This document shows, one piece after another, positions 1-7,434 of a DNA stretch of 8,339 nt. Position numbers and translations under genes: made by a program. The notes below the pieces were generated by a model, which searched no databases, had not been told where the DNA came from, and saw only the letters and a program-made list of their open reading frames with translations. Each line of letters begins with the position of its first letter. Positions within the stretch are counted from its first letter, which is position 1. Source of the DNA: CAZOWM01 sp964583615 (GTDB lineage Bacteria; Spirochaetota; B62-G9; DRHN01); the NCBI GenBank assembly GCA_964583615.1, contig CAZOWM010000072.1:1-8339 (forward strand). Reading direction: 5' to 3'.

Positions 1-13
1 ACGCCGGGGCTTT

Positions 14-85
14 TGGGCGATACTGGATTTGAACCAGTGACTTCTACCATGTGAGGGTAGCACTCTACCGCTGAGTTAATCGCCC
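14..85 (-). tRNA. tRNA-Val (anticodon CAC)
   Basis: Read on the minus strand, this folds into a full cloverleaf of 72 nt including the discriminator base. The 7-bp acceptor stem is GGGCGAT/ATCGCCC, the D stem ACTC/GAGT, the anticodon stem CTACC/GGTAG around loop CTCACAT, the variable loop 5 nt, and the T stem ACTGG/CCAGT around loop TTCAAAT. Loop position 33 is T and positions 34-36 are CAC, so it reads the valine codon GTG. The discriminator is A and the next bases are AAA, so CCA is not encoded and must be added by a nucleotidyltransferase. An A-U pair at 10-25 is slightly unusual but still pairs. Confidence 0.95.
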
Positions 86-93
86 TCATGTGC

Positions 94-121
94 ATTATAA
101 TATAATCAACGAACGTGTAAA
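94..121 (-). promoter_or_regulatory. Promoter of tRNA-Val
   Basis: On the minus strand a -35 element TTTACA (121-116, 5 of 6 consensus bases) is followed after 16 bp by a perfect -10 TATAAT (99-94). The -10 ends 8 nt before the tRNA 5' end at 85, so transcription would begin at or within a few bases of the mature tRNA. This fits a short-leader stable-RNA promoter. Confidence 0.7.
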
Positions 122-157
122 GGGAAATTTTCTTTTTTTACATTAGTTTCCGGGTCG

Positions 158-1009
158 ATGAAAAAAAACGTTTGTACTGTTTTCCTCATGATTATGGCGT
201 TTGTTTTCTGTCATGAAGCCGCATGCGAGGCGGCATACTACATTCTCCCGAAAGGGTATCCTTATACTAAAGTCGGGTTTTCCGCCCGTCAGAAAAATGT
301 GCTTCTGCATTTCGGAGACAGAGTGAAAATAGAGGAAGAATCAGTACACGGGAGCGTGACCTGGTATTTCTGTTCATTTGGTGCCAAGAGCTTTTATCTT
401 CCTGAAAGCCATCTCTTGAAGGACCCGAAAAGAATACACTTCGATGTGGAAGGGAACATTCCCATCGGCAGCGAGCGAGTTGATAAATGGAACAATCTGC
501 CCCTCACGTACACGCCAGGCGATCTGGCAGTGCTCCCGCGGAAATACAGGGCGCGGGGGTACGAGGACAGAGATCTCCGGCTGAGAAGGGAAGCTGTTGA
601 GTGTTTTTGCATGCTCATCGAAAACGCAGAAGCAGACGGGGTACACATTCGGGTTCTTTCGGCATTCAGAAGTGCAGAGTATCAGTCCTTTCTTTATTTT
701 AACTCCATACGGCGGAAGGGTATCTTTCAAAACGGCGTTGCGAAACCAGGTCATTCAGAGCACCAGCTCGGAACCGCCTGCGATCTTACCACAGAAGAGA
801 TACAGTGCGGACTCTCTTGGGAGTTCGAATCAACTGCCGCTTTCAAATGGCTCATGGATCATGTGCCGGATTATGGAATTTCTCTCACATACCCGCGGCA
901 TAAAGTACGGCTGACAGGGTATATGTACGAGCCCTGGCATTACCGCTACTGGGGAAAAGACAGATGGAGTTCCCGTCAGCGCGAGTATGGTCTGTTTCTC
1001 ACACGGTGA
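158..1009 (+). CDS. Exported M15-family D-alanyl-D-alanine carboxypeptidase (VanY/DacB type)
   Basis: This 283-residue protein should remove the terminal D-alanine from peptidoglycan stem peptides outside the cytoplasmic membrane. Residues 1 to about 25 form a signal peptide: MKK, a hydrophobic core, then small residues suited to signal peptidase I. Residues about 30-90 look like a small SH3-like beta domain, which may bind the wall (inference). The catalytic half (about 120-270) carries the M15 zinc site: H202 and D209 in the SEHQLGTACD motif, and H261 with the catalytic glutamate E258 in EPWHYRYWG. R171 in the SAFRS motif matches the substrate-binding arginine of the family. The ATG at 158 is the first Met and gives a proper signal peptide, but no good Shine-Dalgarno sequence precedes it. 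It is divergent from the tRNA and lies upstream of the Yej operon, which has its own promoter. M15 enzymes may be DD- or LD-carboxypeptidases; the sequence alone does not settle the choice. Confidence 0.88.
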   Translation: MKKNVCTVFLMIMAFVFCHEAACEAAYYILPKGYPYTKVGFSARQKNVLLHFGDRVKIEEESVHGSVTWYFCSFGAKSFYLPESHLLKDPKRIHFDVEGNIPIGSERVDKWNNLPLTYTPGDLAVLPRKYRARGYEDRDLRLRREAVECFCMLIENAEADGVHIRVLSAFRSAEYQSFLYFNSIRRKGIFQNGVAKPGHSEHQLGTACDLTTEEIQCGLSWEFESTAAFKWLMDHVPDYGISLTYPRHKVRLTGYMYEPWHYRYWGKDRWSSRQREYGLFLTR

Positions 1010-1030
1010 AAATGAAGAAGGCCTTTGCTC

Positions 1031-1058
1031 TTGACATAATAGAACATACCGTTATTGT
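1031..1058 (+). promoter_or_regulatory. Sigma70-type promoter of the yej operon
   Basis: A perfect -35 TTGACA (1031-1036) is followed after 16 bp by TATTGT (1053-1058), a 4-of-6 match to the -10 consensus. Transcription would start around 1065, leaving a leader of about 25 nt before the yejA ATG at 1089. It lies in the 79-bp gap after the carboxypeptidase gene, so the transporter can be expressed independently of that gene. Confidence 0.65.
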
Positions 1059-1070
1059 AACTATTACAAT
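1054..1070 (+). promoter_or_regulatory. Perfect palindrome over the yejA promoter, probable repressor operator
   Basis: ATTGTAACTATTACAAT consists of perfect 7-bp inverted arms (ATTGTAA and TTACAAT) around CTA. It overlaps the -10 element and the predicted start site and ends 6 nt before the Shine-Dalgarno. A bound dimeric protein would block RNA polymerase. Its inner 15 bases have the 7-1-7 form of Fur/PerR/Zur-type boxes and differ from the PerR-type consensus TTATAATnATTATAA at one position in each arm. The regulator itself is not in the window, so the family is a guess. Confidence 0.55.
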
Positions 1071-1088
1071 GTGATAAAGGAACGAAAA

Positions 1089-2936
1089 ATGAAAATATCG
1101 GGATTTCTGAAAAAGAACGTGCTTTTTCTTCTGATCATCTTCACGATGACCGCAACGGTGACGCGTGAAGAGATCGCTGCACAGACGCTTACCACAAGTC
1201 ACGCCTTCGCGTTGCACGGAGATGTGAAATATGGTCCCGATTTTCGCAATTTCGATTATGTCAACCCCGATGCACAAAAAGGAGGAACCGTACGGCTTGG
1301 AGCCGTCGGGACATTTGACAGCCTCAATCCATTTATCCTCAAAGGTGTGCCTGCCTCAGGCGTGGGACTGCTTTTTGACTCGCTCACAGTGCAGTCTGAC
1401 GACGAACCCTTTACCGAATACGGCCTCATTGCAGAAACCATCGAGATTCCGGACGACAGGTCTTGGGTTGCCTTCAGTCTCAGAAAAAACGCACAGTGGC
1501 ATGACGGGACTCCCGTAACGAGTGATGATGTGTTATTCTCATTCGAGACTCTTGTCGAAAAGGGGGCCCCCTTTTACCGGGTCTACTACAAGGACGTGAT
1601 AGAAACAGAAAAGCTTTCAAAACACAAGGTAAAGTTTCTCTTTCGAAAAGGGGTCAATCCCGAGCTTCCTCTCATAATCGGACAACTTCCGTTGATTCAG
1701 AAAAGGTATTATGAAAAAAACGAGTTCGAGGAGACCACGCTCGATCCCCCTGTGGGAAGTGGGCCGTACAGGATAATTGAAGTGAAGCCAGGAAGATCGA
1801 TTACCTACCGGCTTGACCCCGAATATTGGGGGCGGGACCTTGCTGTCAACCGCGGTCGATACAATTTTGGCACTATCCGCATCGAATACTACAGAGACGA
1901 GACCGTGCTCGTGGAAGCATTCAAGGCGGGAAATTACGATTTCAGAATCGAAAACGTGGCGAAGGTGTGGGCCACCGCCTACACAGGACCCGCGTTCGAT
2001 AAAGGGCTGATAGTAAAAGAAGAGGTTCCTGATGAGAGTTCCATCAGGATGCAGGCCTATGTGTACAATACCCGCAGACAGATTTTTCAGGACAGGCGAG
2101 TCCGCGAGGCGCTCGCCTATGCGTTCGACTTCGAGTGGACGAACAAAACGCTTTTCTACAATCAATACGAGAGAACGAAAAGCTATTTTTCAAACTCTGA
2201 GATGGCCTCAAGTGGACTCCCGAGCACTGCCGAGCTAAAGCTCCTCGAGCCGTACCGCGATCAGCTGCCCGGTGAAGTGTTCACCAAAGAGTATATTCCA
2301 CCAAAAACGGACGGCTCGGGTAACATACGACAGAACCTCAGAAAGGCACTGATGCTCCTCAGGGATGCTGGTTGGAACCTCAAGGAAGGCAAGCTGGTGA
2401 ACAGCAGAGGAGAGCAGCTTTCTTTCGAGATACTCTTTTTCCAGCCCAGCTCCGAGCGGGTCGCGATTCCGTTCAGAAAAAATCTCGAACGGCTTGGAAT
2501 AGACGTCACGCTGAGAACGGTGGACAGCTCCCAGTACATCAACAGGCTTGACAATTACGATTTCGATATGACCACAGTGGTATGGGCACAGAGTCTTTCA
2601 CCTGGAAACGAGCAGAGAGATTACTGGTCATCGGACGCAGCGGACACACCCGGAACGAGAAACCTTGCTGGAATAAAGGATCCTGTTGTTGATGCACTTA
2701 TAGAAAAAATCATCTCCGCACCTGACAGAAAAAGTCTATTAGACGCATGCAGGGCGCTCGACCGGGTGCTTCTCTGGGGACACTACATCATACCGCAATG
2801 GCACTCGAGCGTATACAGAATCGTATACTGGGACAAGTTTGCAAAACCGAAGATAAAACCAAAATACGCACTCGGCTTCATGGACACATGGTGGGTGGAC
2901 CCTGAGAAAGAAAGGCTTGTTGAGCAAAACCGCTAG
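1089..2936 (+). CDS. yejA: YejA-type periplasmic peptide-binding protein (SBP family 5)
   Basis: This 615-residue protein (E. coli YejA is about 604) captures the substrate in the periplasm and delivers it to the YejBE permease. Residues 1 to about 31 are a signal peptide (positively charged start, hydrophobic LFLLIIFTM core, cleavage near IAAQT). There is no lipobox cysteine, so the mature protein should be soluble. The segment HGDVKYGPDFRNFDYVNP followed by DAQKGG (about residues 43-66) is typical of the YejA branch rather than of OppA, DppA or NikA. The SBP_bac_5 fold follows, including SWVAFSLRKNAQWHDGTPV and, near the end, a Trp-rich WGHYIIPQWHSS region. The ATG at 1089 is chosen because AAAGGA (1076-1081) lies 7 nt upstream; the in-frame GTG at 1071 would put the Shine-Dalgarno inside the gene. 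Known Yej substrates include microcin C and, in some alphaproteobacteria, muropeptides; the substrate here is unknown. Confidence 0.93.
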   Translation: MKISGFLKKNVLFLLIIFTMTATVTREEIAAQTLTTSHAFALHGDVKYGPDFRNFDYVNPDAQKGGTVRLGAVGTFDSLNPFILKGVPASGVGLLFDSLTVQSDDEPFTEYGLIAETIEIPDDRSWVAFSLRKNAQWHDGTPVTSDDVLFSFETLVEKGAPFYRVYYKDVIETEKLSKHKVKFLFRKGVNPELPLIIGQLPLIQKRYYEKNEFEETTLDPPVGSGPYRIIEVKPGRSITYRLDPEYWGRDLAVNRGRYNFGTIRIEYYRDETVLVEAFKAGNYDFRIENVAKVWATAYTGPAFDKGLIVKEEVPDESSIRMQAYVYNTRRQIFQDRRVREALAYAFDFEWTNKTLFYNQYERTKSYFSNSEMASSGLPSTAELKLLEPYRDQLPGEVFTKEYIPPKTDGSGNIRQNLRKALMLLRDAGWNLKEGKLVNSRGEQLSFEILFFQPSSERVAIPFRKNLERLGIDVTLRTVDSSQYINRLDNYDFDMTTVVWAQSLSPGNEQRDYWSSDAADTPGTRNLAGIKDPVVDALIEKIISAPDRKSLLDACRALDRVLLWGHYIIPQWHSSVYRIVYWDKFAKPKIKPKYALGFMDTWWVDPEKERLVEQNR

Positions 2937-2956
2937 GCGTACAGGCCTTTCGACAG

Positions 2957-2980
2957 AGGGGTTTTGAGCTCGCAAGCCCT
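2957..2980 (+). other. Possible intercistronic stem-loop between yejA and yejB
   Basis: The 65-bp gap between yejA and yejB contains an imperfect inverted repeat with AGGG and CCCT as outer arms and TT/AA plus G-C pairs inside, around a short loop. No T-run follows, so it is not a standard terminator. Structures at this position in ABC operons often protect the binding-protein mRNA and lower permease expression; that role here is inference. Two mismatches and one G-U pair make the fold modest. Confidence 0.3.
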
Positions 2981-3001
2981 GCGGCATCGGAGTACGGATC
3001 A

Positions 3002-4108
3002 ATGATCAGTTACATTATAAGACGCTTGCTCCTCATTATTCCCACACTCGTTGGCATCATGGTCATCAACTTCTTTATTATCCAGACCGCTCCGGGGGGG
3101 CCGGTGGAACGGCTGATCGCGCAGCTGAAGGGTGCTGATGTTCGTGCAACAGAGCGCATCAGCGGAAGCGGTGGCGGTGATGAGCAGGGAATACAGGCTC
3201 CCGCAGACACTGGAGGAGTGACGAGTAAATACCGGGGCGCACAGGGCCTTGACCCAGAATTGATCAAGGAAATCGAACGTATGTACGGGTTCGACAAACC
3301 GCTTTACGTGCGTTTCTTCACAATGATGTGGAATTACTTCAGGTTTGACTTCGGCGAAAGCTTTTTTCGTGACCGAAAGGTGATGGACCTGGTGATCGAA
3401 AAAATGCCCGTCAGCATATCTCTCGGCTTGTGGACGACGATGATCGTGTACCTCGTTTCCATACCCCTCGGCATACGCAAGGCGGTCAGAGACGGCTCGC
3501 GGTTTGATATCGGGACGAGCTTTGTTGTGACCATCGCATACGCAATCCCAGGGTTTTTGTTCGCAATCCTTCTCATCATCCTTTTCGCGGGTGGAAGCTA
3601 TCTCAAGGTTTTCCCCCTCAGGGGGCTTGTTTCAGAGGACTGGGCGATGTTTCCATGGTATAGAAAAATTCTGGATTATCTCTGGCACCTCGTGCTGCCG
3701 ATAACGGCCAGTGTGATCGGCGGATTTGCAGGTCTTACCATGTTCACGAAGAATTCCTTTCTCGAGGAGATCAACAAGCAGTACGTAATTACTGCACGTG
3801 CAAAGGGGCTGGGTGAAAGAAGGGTTCTTTCGGGGCATGTGTTTCGAAATGCAATGCTTATCGTAATTGCAGGTTTCCCTTCGACCTTCATCAGCGCGCT
3901 CTTCACGGGAACGCTTCTGATCGAGGTTATTTTTTCTCTTGATGGGCTCGGGCTCTTGGGATTCGAGTCTGCAATCAACCGCGATTACCCCGTGGTCTTC
4001 GCAACACTGTTTTTTTTCAGCCTGCTCGGGCTGATACTTAACCTCGTAGGAGACCTGATGTACATGTTCATCGACCCGCGTATCGATTTTGAAAGCAGGG
4101 AAGTGTAA
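3002..4108 (+). CDS. yejB: YejB-type ABC transporter permease
   Basis: This 368-residue inner-membrane permease (E. coli YejB is about 364) forms the transport channel with YejE. The first membrane helix is at about residues 8-28 (RLLLIIPTLVGIMVINFFII), followed by the family motif APGGPVERLIAQL. A long external Gly-rich loop follows (about 50-82), and YRGAQGLDPELI is also characteristic of YejB. The BPD_transp_1 domain with about five more helices spans roughly 135-355. The EAA loop that contacts the ATPase is near 261-290 (YVITARAKGLGERRVL), and the end DPRIDFESREV is typical of YejB. The Shine-Dalgarno TCGGAG (2987-2992) is 9 nt before the ATG. The gene abuts yejE with no gap, so the two subunits are probably made in step. 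Confidence 0.95.
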   Translation: MISYIIRRLLLIIPTLVGIMVINFFIIQTAPGGPVERLIAQLKGADVRATERISGSGGGDEQGIQAPADTGGVTSKYRGAQGLDPELIKEIERMYGFDKPLYVRFFTMMWNYFRFDFGESFFRDRKVMDLVIEKMPVSISLGLWTTMIVYLVSIPLGIRKAVRDGSRFDIGTSFVVTIAYAIPGFLFAILLIILFAGGSYLKVFPLRGLVSEDWAMFPWYRKILDYLWHLVLPITASVIGGFAGLTMFTKNSFLEEINKQYVITARAKGLGERRVLSGHVFRNAMLIVIAGFPSTFISALFTGTLLIEVIFSLDGLGLLGFESAINRDYPVVFATLFFFSLLGLILNLVGDLMYMFIDPRIDFESREV

Positions 4109-5158
4109 ATGGGGGAAAAAGGGCTTTTTCACATTGAGCTGAATCAGCGGACCAGGAGGAGACTGCATAATTTCAGGTCGAACAAACGCGCCTATGTCTC
4201 TCTGTATATTTTTTTATGCGTTTTCATCATAAGCATTTTCGCGGAAATCGTTGCAAATGACAAGCCCCTCCTTGTGCGTTTCCAGGAAAGGTTCTATTTT
4301 CCGATATTCAAGACGTATTTTGAGACCGATTTCGGCGGAGAATTTGAGTTTGAGGTGGAATACCACGATCCTTATATGCTCGAGCTCATTGAATCAGAGG
4401 GATGGATTCTGTGGCCGATCATTCCTTTCAAATATGACACGATTGACTACTATATGGACGCGCCTGCACCCTCGCCTCCGTCGGGTAGACACTGGCTCGG
4501 GACCGATGACCAGGGACATGATGTACTTGCCGTTGCTCTCTATGGATTCAGAATATCAGTGGTTTTTGGAATCGTTCTCACCATTGTTAGTTCCATCATC
4601 GGTGTATCTGCTGGGGCGGTTCAGGGATACTTCGGAGGTCGGGTGGATATCGTGTTCCAGCGTTTCATAGAGATGTGGGCTTCGGTCCCTACTCTCTATC
4701 TCATTATCATCCTTACGAGCGTTCTGAGCCCGACATTCGGGCTCTTGCTCGTTATTCTCCTGCTTTTCAACTGGCTTTCACTCGTAGGGGTCGTTCGGGC
4801 GGAATTTCTTCGGGTAAGGAATTTTGAGTTTGTCAAAGCAGCGCGGGCGCTGGGAGTAAACAATGTCACGATCATCTACCGTCACATTCTTCCCAATGCT
4901 ATGGTTGCGACATTCACATTTTTACCCTTTATTCTCAATGGTTCGATTGTTGCACTCACCTCACTTGATTTTCTTGGTCTCGGTCTTCCACCAGGTTCTC
5001 CCTCACTCGGCAGGCTGCTCGCTCAGGGAAAGGCAAATCTTCAGGCTCCGTGGCTCGGGATTACCTCCTTTGCAATCCTGTCAATAATGCTTTCTCTTCT
5101 CATTTTTATCGGCGAGGGGTTCCGGGATGCATTTGATCCGAGGAAGGAATTCGCATGA
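4109..5158 (+). CDS. yejE: YejE-type ABC transporter permease
   Basis: This 349-residue second permease subunit (E. coli YejE is about 341) belongs to the DppC/OppC group. It has a cytoplasmic basic N-terminus (RTRRRLHNFRSNKRA), one helix at about 28-48, and a large periplasmic segment (about 50-125) before the conserved HWLGTDDQGHDVLA entry to the transmembrane domain. About five helices follow, with the EAA loop at about 241-262 (FVKAARALGVNNVTIIYRHI) and the usual DFLGLGLPPGSPSLG stretch near 287-301. Its Shine-Dalgarno AGGGAAG (4097-4103) lies inside the end of yejB, and the ATG directly follows the yejB stop. Its stop overlaps the yejF start by 4 nt, which suggests translational coupling. 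Confidence 0.95.
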   Translation: MGEKGLFHIELNQRTRRRLHNFRSNKRAYVSLYIFLCVFIISIFAEIVANDKPLLVRFQERFYFPIFKTYFETDFGGEFEFEVEYHDPYMLELIESEGWILWPIIPFKYDTIDYYMDAPAPSPPSGRHWLGTDDQGHDVLAVALYGFRISVVFGIVLTIVSSIIGVSAGAVQGYFGGRVDIVFQRFIEMWASVPTLYLIIILTSVLSPTFGLLLVILLLFNWLSLVGVVRAEFLRVRNFEFVKAARALGVNNVTIIYRHILPNAMVATFTFLPFILNGSIVALTSLDFLGLGLPPGSPSLGRLLAQGKANLQAPWLGITSFAILSIMLSLLIFIGEGFRDAFDPRKEFA

Positions 5159-6759
5159 GTCTTCTAAAGGTTGAAAACCTGGCCGTCTCTTTTCGTACGG
5201 CCGGAAGAGTTATCGAAGCGGTGAAAAGTGTGTCGTTCCACATCGAAGAGGGAGAGACTTTTGCGCTCGTGGGAGAAAGCGGGGCGGGAAAATCGGTAAC
5301 CGCGCTCTCCATCATGCGTCTTCTCCCTGAAAAGCACGTGTTCTATCCCTCGGGTTCGATCGTGTACTCCGGTAAGGATCTGATGAAAGCTCCGGAAGAG
5401 GTCATGCAACACATCAGGGGAAAGAGTATTGCGATGATTTTTCAGGAACCAATGACCTCACTGAATCCGCTTCACACGATCGAAAAGCAGATAAACGAAG
5501 GCCTTACGCTTCATCAGAGATTTTCGGCAGCAGAGGTACGGGAACGCACCATCGAGCTCCTGAAACTTGTTCAGCTTCCGGAGGCTGAAGAAAGGCTGGG
5601 GGCGTATCCCCATCAGCTTTCCGGCGGGCAGCGTCAGCGGGTGATGATCGCAATGGCTCTCTCGAACGAACCGGACCTCCTCATTGCAGATGAGCCGACA
5701 ACAGCACTCGACGTTACCATTCAAGCGGAAATTCTTGCTCTTCTCAAACGGCTCAAACTGCGGTTCAACATGGCGCTGCTTCTCATTACACACGATCTTG
5801 AAATTGTACGAAAGATGGCGGACAGGGTAGGTGTCATGAGAGCAGGGAAAATTGTCGAGCAGGGAGCCGCTGCGGAAGTATTTGAGCGCCCGCGCCATGA
5901 GTACACGAAATACCTGCTCGAATCCGAGCTCCGCGAGGGAGCCGTCCAGGTGAAAACCGAGGGAAAAACGGTTCTACAAACAAACAGCCTCAGCGTGGCC
6001 TTTCCGATTTACAGGGGTATATTCAGAAGAGTGAAAGGGTACGTGCACGCAGTGAACGATGTTTCACTCAAGATAAAAGCCGGTCAAACGGTCGGTCTTG
6101 TAGGAGAGAGCGGGTCTGGGAAAACGACTTTCGGGCTCGCAGTACTCAGGCTCATATCGTCTTCGGGCTCGATCCGTTTCATGGAAAGAGAGCTCCAGAA
6201 CATGAAAGGCGGTTACGTCCGACCACTCAGAAAGGAGATGCAGATCATATTTCAGGATCCTTTCGAGAGCCTGAACCCGAGGCTGACGGTGGGTCAGATT
6301 ATAGAGGAGGGCTTGAAAGTTCACCACATTGAGGATTCAAAAAGAAGCCGCGCTGATATCATTGCCGATGTGTTGCAAGAGGTCGGGCTCGAACCTGATA
6401 TTCAGAGCAGATATCCGCATGAGTTCAGCGGGGGACAGCGGCAGCGTATCTGTATTTCTCGCACACTTGTGCTCAAACCGAAGTTCCTCGTGCTCGACGA
6501 ACCCACCTCATCTCTCGATATGTCTGTTCAGACTCAGATCATTCAGCTGCTGAAAAAGCTGCAAAGAAAATATCATCTTGCCTATCTGTTTATCAGTCAT
6601 GACCTCAAGGTTGTGCGTTCGATAAGCCACTATATACTGGTAATCAGGCAGGGTGATATAATCGAATACGGTCCCACAGAAAAGATTTTCGCCTCACCCG
6701 AACACCAGTACACGAGATCCCTTCTCAGAGCGGCATTTGATTTTGAAACTTCGTCATAA
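5155..6759 (+). CDS. yejF: YejF-type ABC transporter ATPase with two fused nucleotide-binding domains
   Basis: This 534-residue protein (E. coli YejF is about 529) powers import through YejBE. Both ATPase domains look complete. Domain 1 has Walker A GESGAGKS (40-47), a Q-loop at FQEP (96-99), signature LSGGQ (155-159), Walker B LLIADE (175-180) and switch H213. Domain 2 has Walker A GESGSGKT (317-324), FQDP (366-369), FSGGQ (424-428), FLVLDE (444-449) and H482. Both ATP sites therefore appear capable of hydrolysis. An oligopeptide/dipeptide-transporter-type segment with RPRHEYTKYLL (about 246-255) follows domain 1, and a matching HQYTRSLL segment follows domain 2. The ATG overlaps the yejE stop (ATGA), with AAGGAA (5144-5149) just upstream. 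A 56-bp gap with no clear terminator separates it from csaA. Confidence 0.96.
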   Translation: MSLLKVENLAVSFRTAGRVIEAVKSVSFHIEEGETFALVGESGAGKSVTALSIMRLLPEKHVFYPSGSIVYSGKDLMKAPEEVMQHIRGKSIAMIFQEPMTSLNPLHTIEKQINEGLTLHQRFSAAEVRERTIELLKLVQLPEAEERLGAYPHQLSGGQRQRVMIAMALSNEPDLLIADEPTTALDVTIQAEILALLKRLKLRFNMALLLITHDLEIVRKMADRVGVMRAGKIVEQGAAAEVFERPRHEYTKYLLESELREGAVQVKTEGKTVLQTNSLSVAFPIYRGIFRRVKGYVHAVNDVSLKIKAGQTVGLVGESGSGKTTFGLAVLRLISSSGSIRFMERELQNMKGGYVRPLRKEMQIIFQDPFESLNPRLTVGQIIEEGLKVHHIEDSKRSRADIIADVLQEVGLEPDIQSRYPHEFSGGQRQRICISRTLVLKPKFLVLDEPTSSLDMSVQTQIIQLLKKLQRKYHLAYLFISHDLKVVRSISHYILVIRQGDIIEYGPTEKIFASPEHQYTRSLLRAAFDFETSS

Positions 6760-6815
6760 TCACGAAAAGCTCCGAATGAATCACGGATCTGTTTTGCAAG
6801 ATGAGGAGAGACGGT

Positions 6816-7151
6816 ATGAAGAAAATATTTTTTTCACAGTTCACTGATATTGAGATGCGTGTAGGGAAAGTCATCAGGGTTGAGGATTTTCCGAACGCGA
6901 AAAAACCTGCATACAAGCTCTGGATCGATTTCGGGAAATACGGGATAAAAAAGTCGAGTGCGCAGATCACCAAGCTGTACAAAAAGGAACAGCTTCTCAA
7001 CGTTTTGGTCGTTGCGGTGACGAATTTTCATCCGAAACAGGTGGCCGATTTCATGTCGGAAGTGCTCGTTTTGGGAGTCGTTCGCGAAAACGAAGAGGTA
7101 TCTCTCCTCACGGTGAATCACGAAGTTCCCCTGGGGTCGAGAATATCGTGA
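6816..7151 (+). CDS. csaA: CsaA, tRNA-binding domain protein
   Basis: This 111-residue protein matches the CsaA family (about 110 residues), a single OB-fold of the kind also found at the C-terminus of methionyl-tRNA synthetases and in Arc1p/EMAP-like proteins. Recognisable segments are MRVGKVIRVEDFPNA (about 14-28), KKPAYKLWIDFG (29-40), KKSSAQIT (45-52), SEVLVLG near 82-88 and PLGSRIS at the end. CsaA dimers bind tRNA, and in Bacillus CsaA has been linked to chaperone and export functions; its cytosolic role here is not shown. The ATG at 6816 is chosen because AGGAG (6804-6808) lies 7 nt upstream and the length then fits the family. An in-frame ATG at 6801 would add five residues and overlap that Shine-Dalgarno. 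It may be transcribed from the yej operon. Confidence 0.92.
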   Translation: MKKIFFSQFTDIEMRVGKVIRVEDFPNAKKPAYKLWIDFGKYGIKKSSAQITKLYKKEQLLNVLVVAVTNFHPKQVADFMSEVLVLGVVRENEEVSLLTVNHEVPLGSRIS

Positions 7152-7163
7152 GGGCTTTTTCGC

Positions 7164-7191
7164 TTGTTTTACAGAAGTTTTGATGTACATT
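7164..7191 (+). promoter_or_regulatory. Weak candidate promoter for the Cys-rich protein gene
   Basis: TTGTTT (7164-7169) and TACATT (7186-7191) are 16 bp apart. Each matches only half to two-thirds of the sigma70 consensus. The position, about 35 nt before the 7226 start codon, is plausible. The gene could equally be read from csaA. Confidence 0.25.
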
Positions 7192-7225
7192 GGAATCAAA
7201 TCGTCCGGTTCAAGGAGCGCGGAGT

Positions 7226-7423
7226 ATGGAATGCAGGCAGGATAAAAATATGCATAAGTGTAACTGTACCTATGAGCCCTGTTCCAGAAAAGGGATATGC
7301 TGTGAGTGCATTGCGTACCACAGAGCAATGAACGAGCTTCCAGCCTGTTATTTTTCAGAGAGGACAGAGAAGACGTATGATCGGTCCATCGATGCTTTTA
7401 TCCGGGACTATCGGGGAAGGTGA
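7226..7423 (+). CDS. Small cysteine-rich protein, DUF6485-like
   Basis: This 65-residue protein contains eight cysteines: C3, C12, C14, C19, C25, C26, C28 and C41. The arrangement CxCxxxxC, then SRKGICCECIAYHR, then ELPACYF and a C-terminal YDRSIDAFI resembles the family I recall as DUF6485, small proteins of anaerobic bacteria with no established function. The cysteine and histidine spacing suggests a bound metal ion, probably zinc or an Fe-S centre (inference). No signal peptide is present, so it is likely cytosolic. The ATG at 7226 is chosen because AAGGAG (7212-7217) lies 8 nt upstream; an in-frame GTG/TTG-type start further upstream lacks this, and ATG 7250 would drop C3. The gene converges on the damaged ROK gene with only an 11-nt gap and no visible terminator. 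Confidence 0.8.
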   Translation: MECRQDKNMHKCNCTYEPCSRKGICCECIAYHRAMNELPACYFSERTEKTYDRSIDAFIRDYRGR

Positions 7424-7434
7424 ACTAAACGCTT

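Noticed and set aside
1..13. GC-rich tract after the tRNA, possibly a terminator
   Set aside because: Only part of any hairpin (GCCCCGGC on the minus strand) is inside the window, so it cannot be judged.
116..142. TGTAAA...TTTACA inverted repeat before the carboxypeptidase gene
   Set aside because: The arms only pair well over six bases; the rest depends on G-U pairs with a T run. The left arm is better explained as the tRNA -35 box.
1071..1088. GTG at 1071 as the yejA start
   Set aside because: It would include the Shine-Dalgarno AAAGGA in the coding region and put charged residues ahead of the signal peptide. ATG 1089 fits better.
1617..2165. Long open frame antisense to yejA (182 codons)
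   Set aside because: It lies entirely within a well-recognised gene, has no ribosome-binding site of note and its translation resembles no known family. It is a by-product of codon use in yejA.
3632..4168. Long open frame antisense to the end of yejB (178 codons)
   Set aside because: The translation is low-plausibility and rich in His, Lys and Pro, and the opposite strand encodes conserved YejB residues throughout.
1089..6759. Assignment as an Opp, Dpp or nickel (Nik) importer
   Set aside because: The fused double ATPase, the YejB Gly-rich loop followed by YRGAQGLDPE, and the YejA-type HGDVKYGP/FDYVNP segment all point to Yej. Opp and Dpp systems normally have two separate ATPases.
7178..7200. 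TTTGAT-N11-ATCAAA inverted repeat, considered as an FNR/Crp-type site
   Set aside because: The spacer between the half-sites is far longer than the 4 to 6 bases of FNR/Crp sites, and six-base arms in AT-rich DNA are expected by chance.
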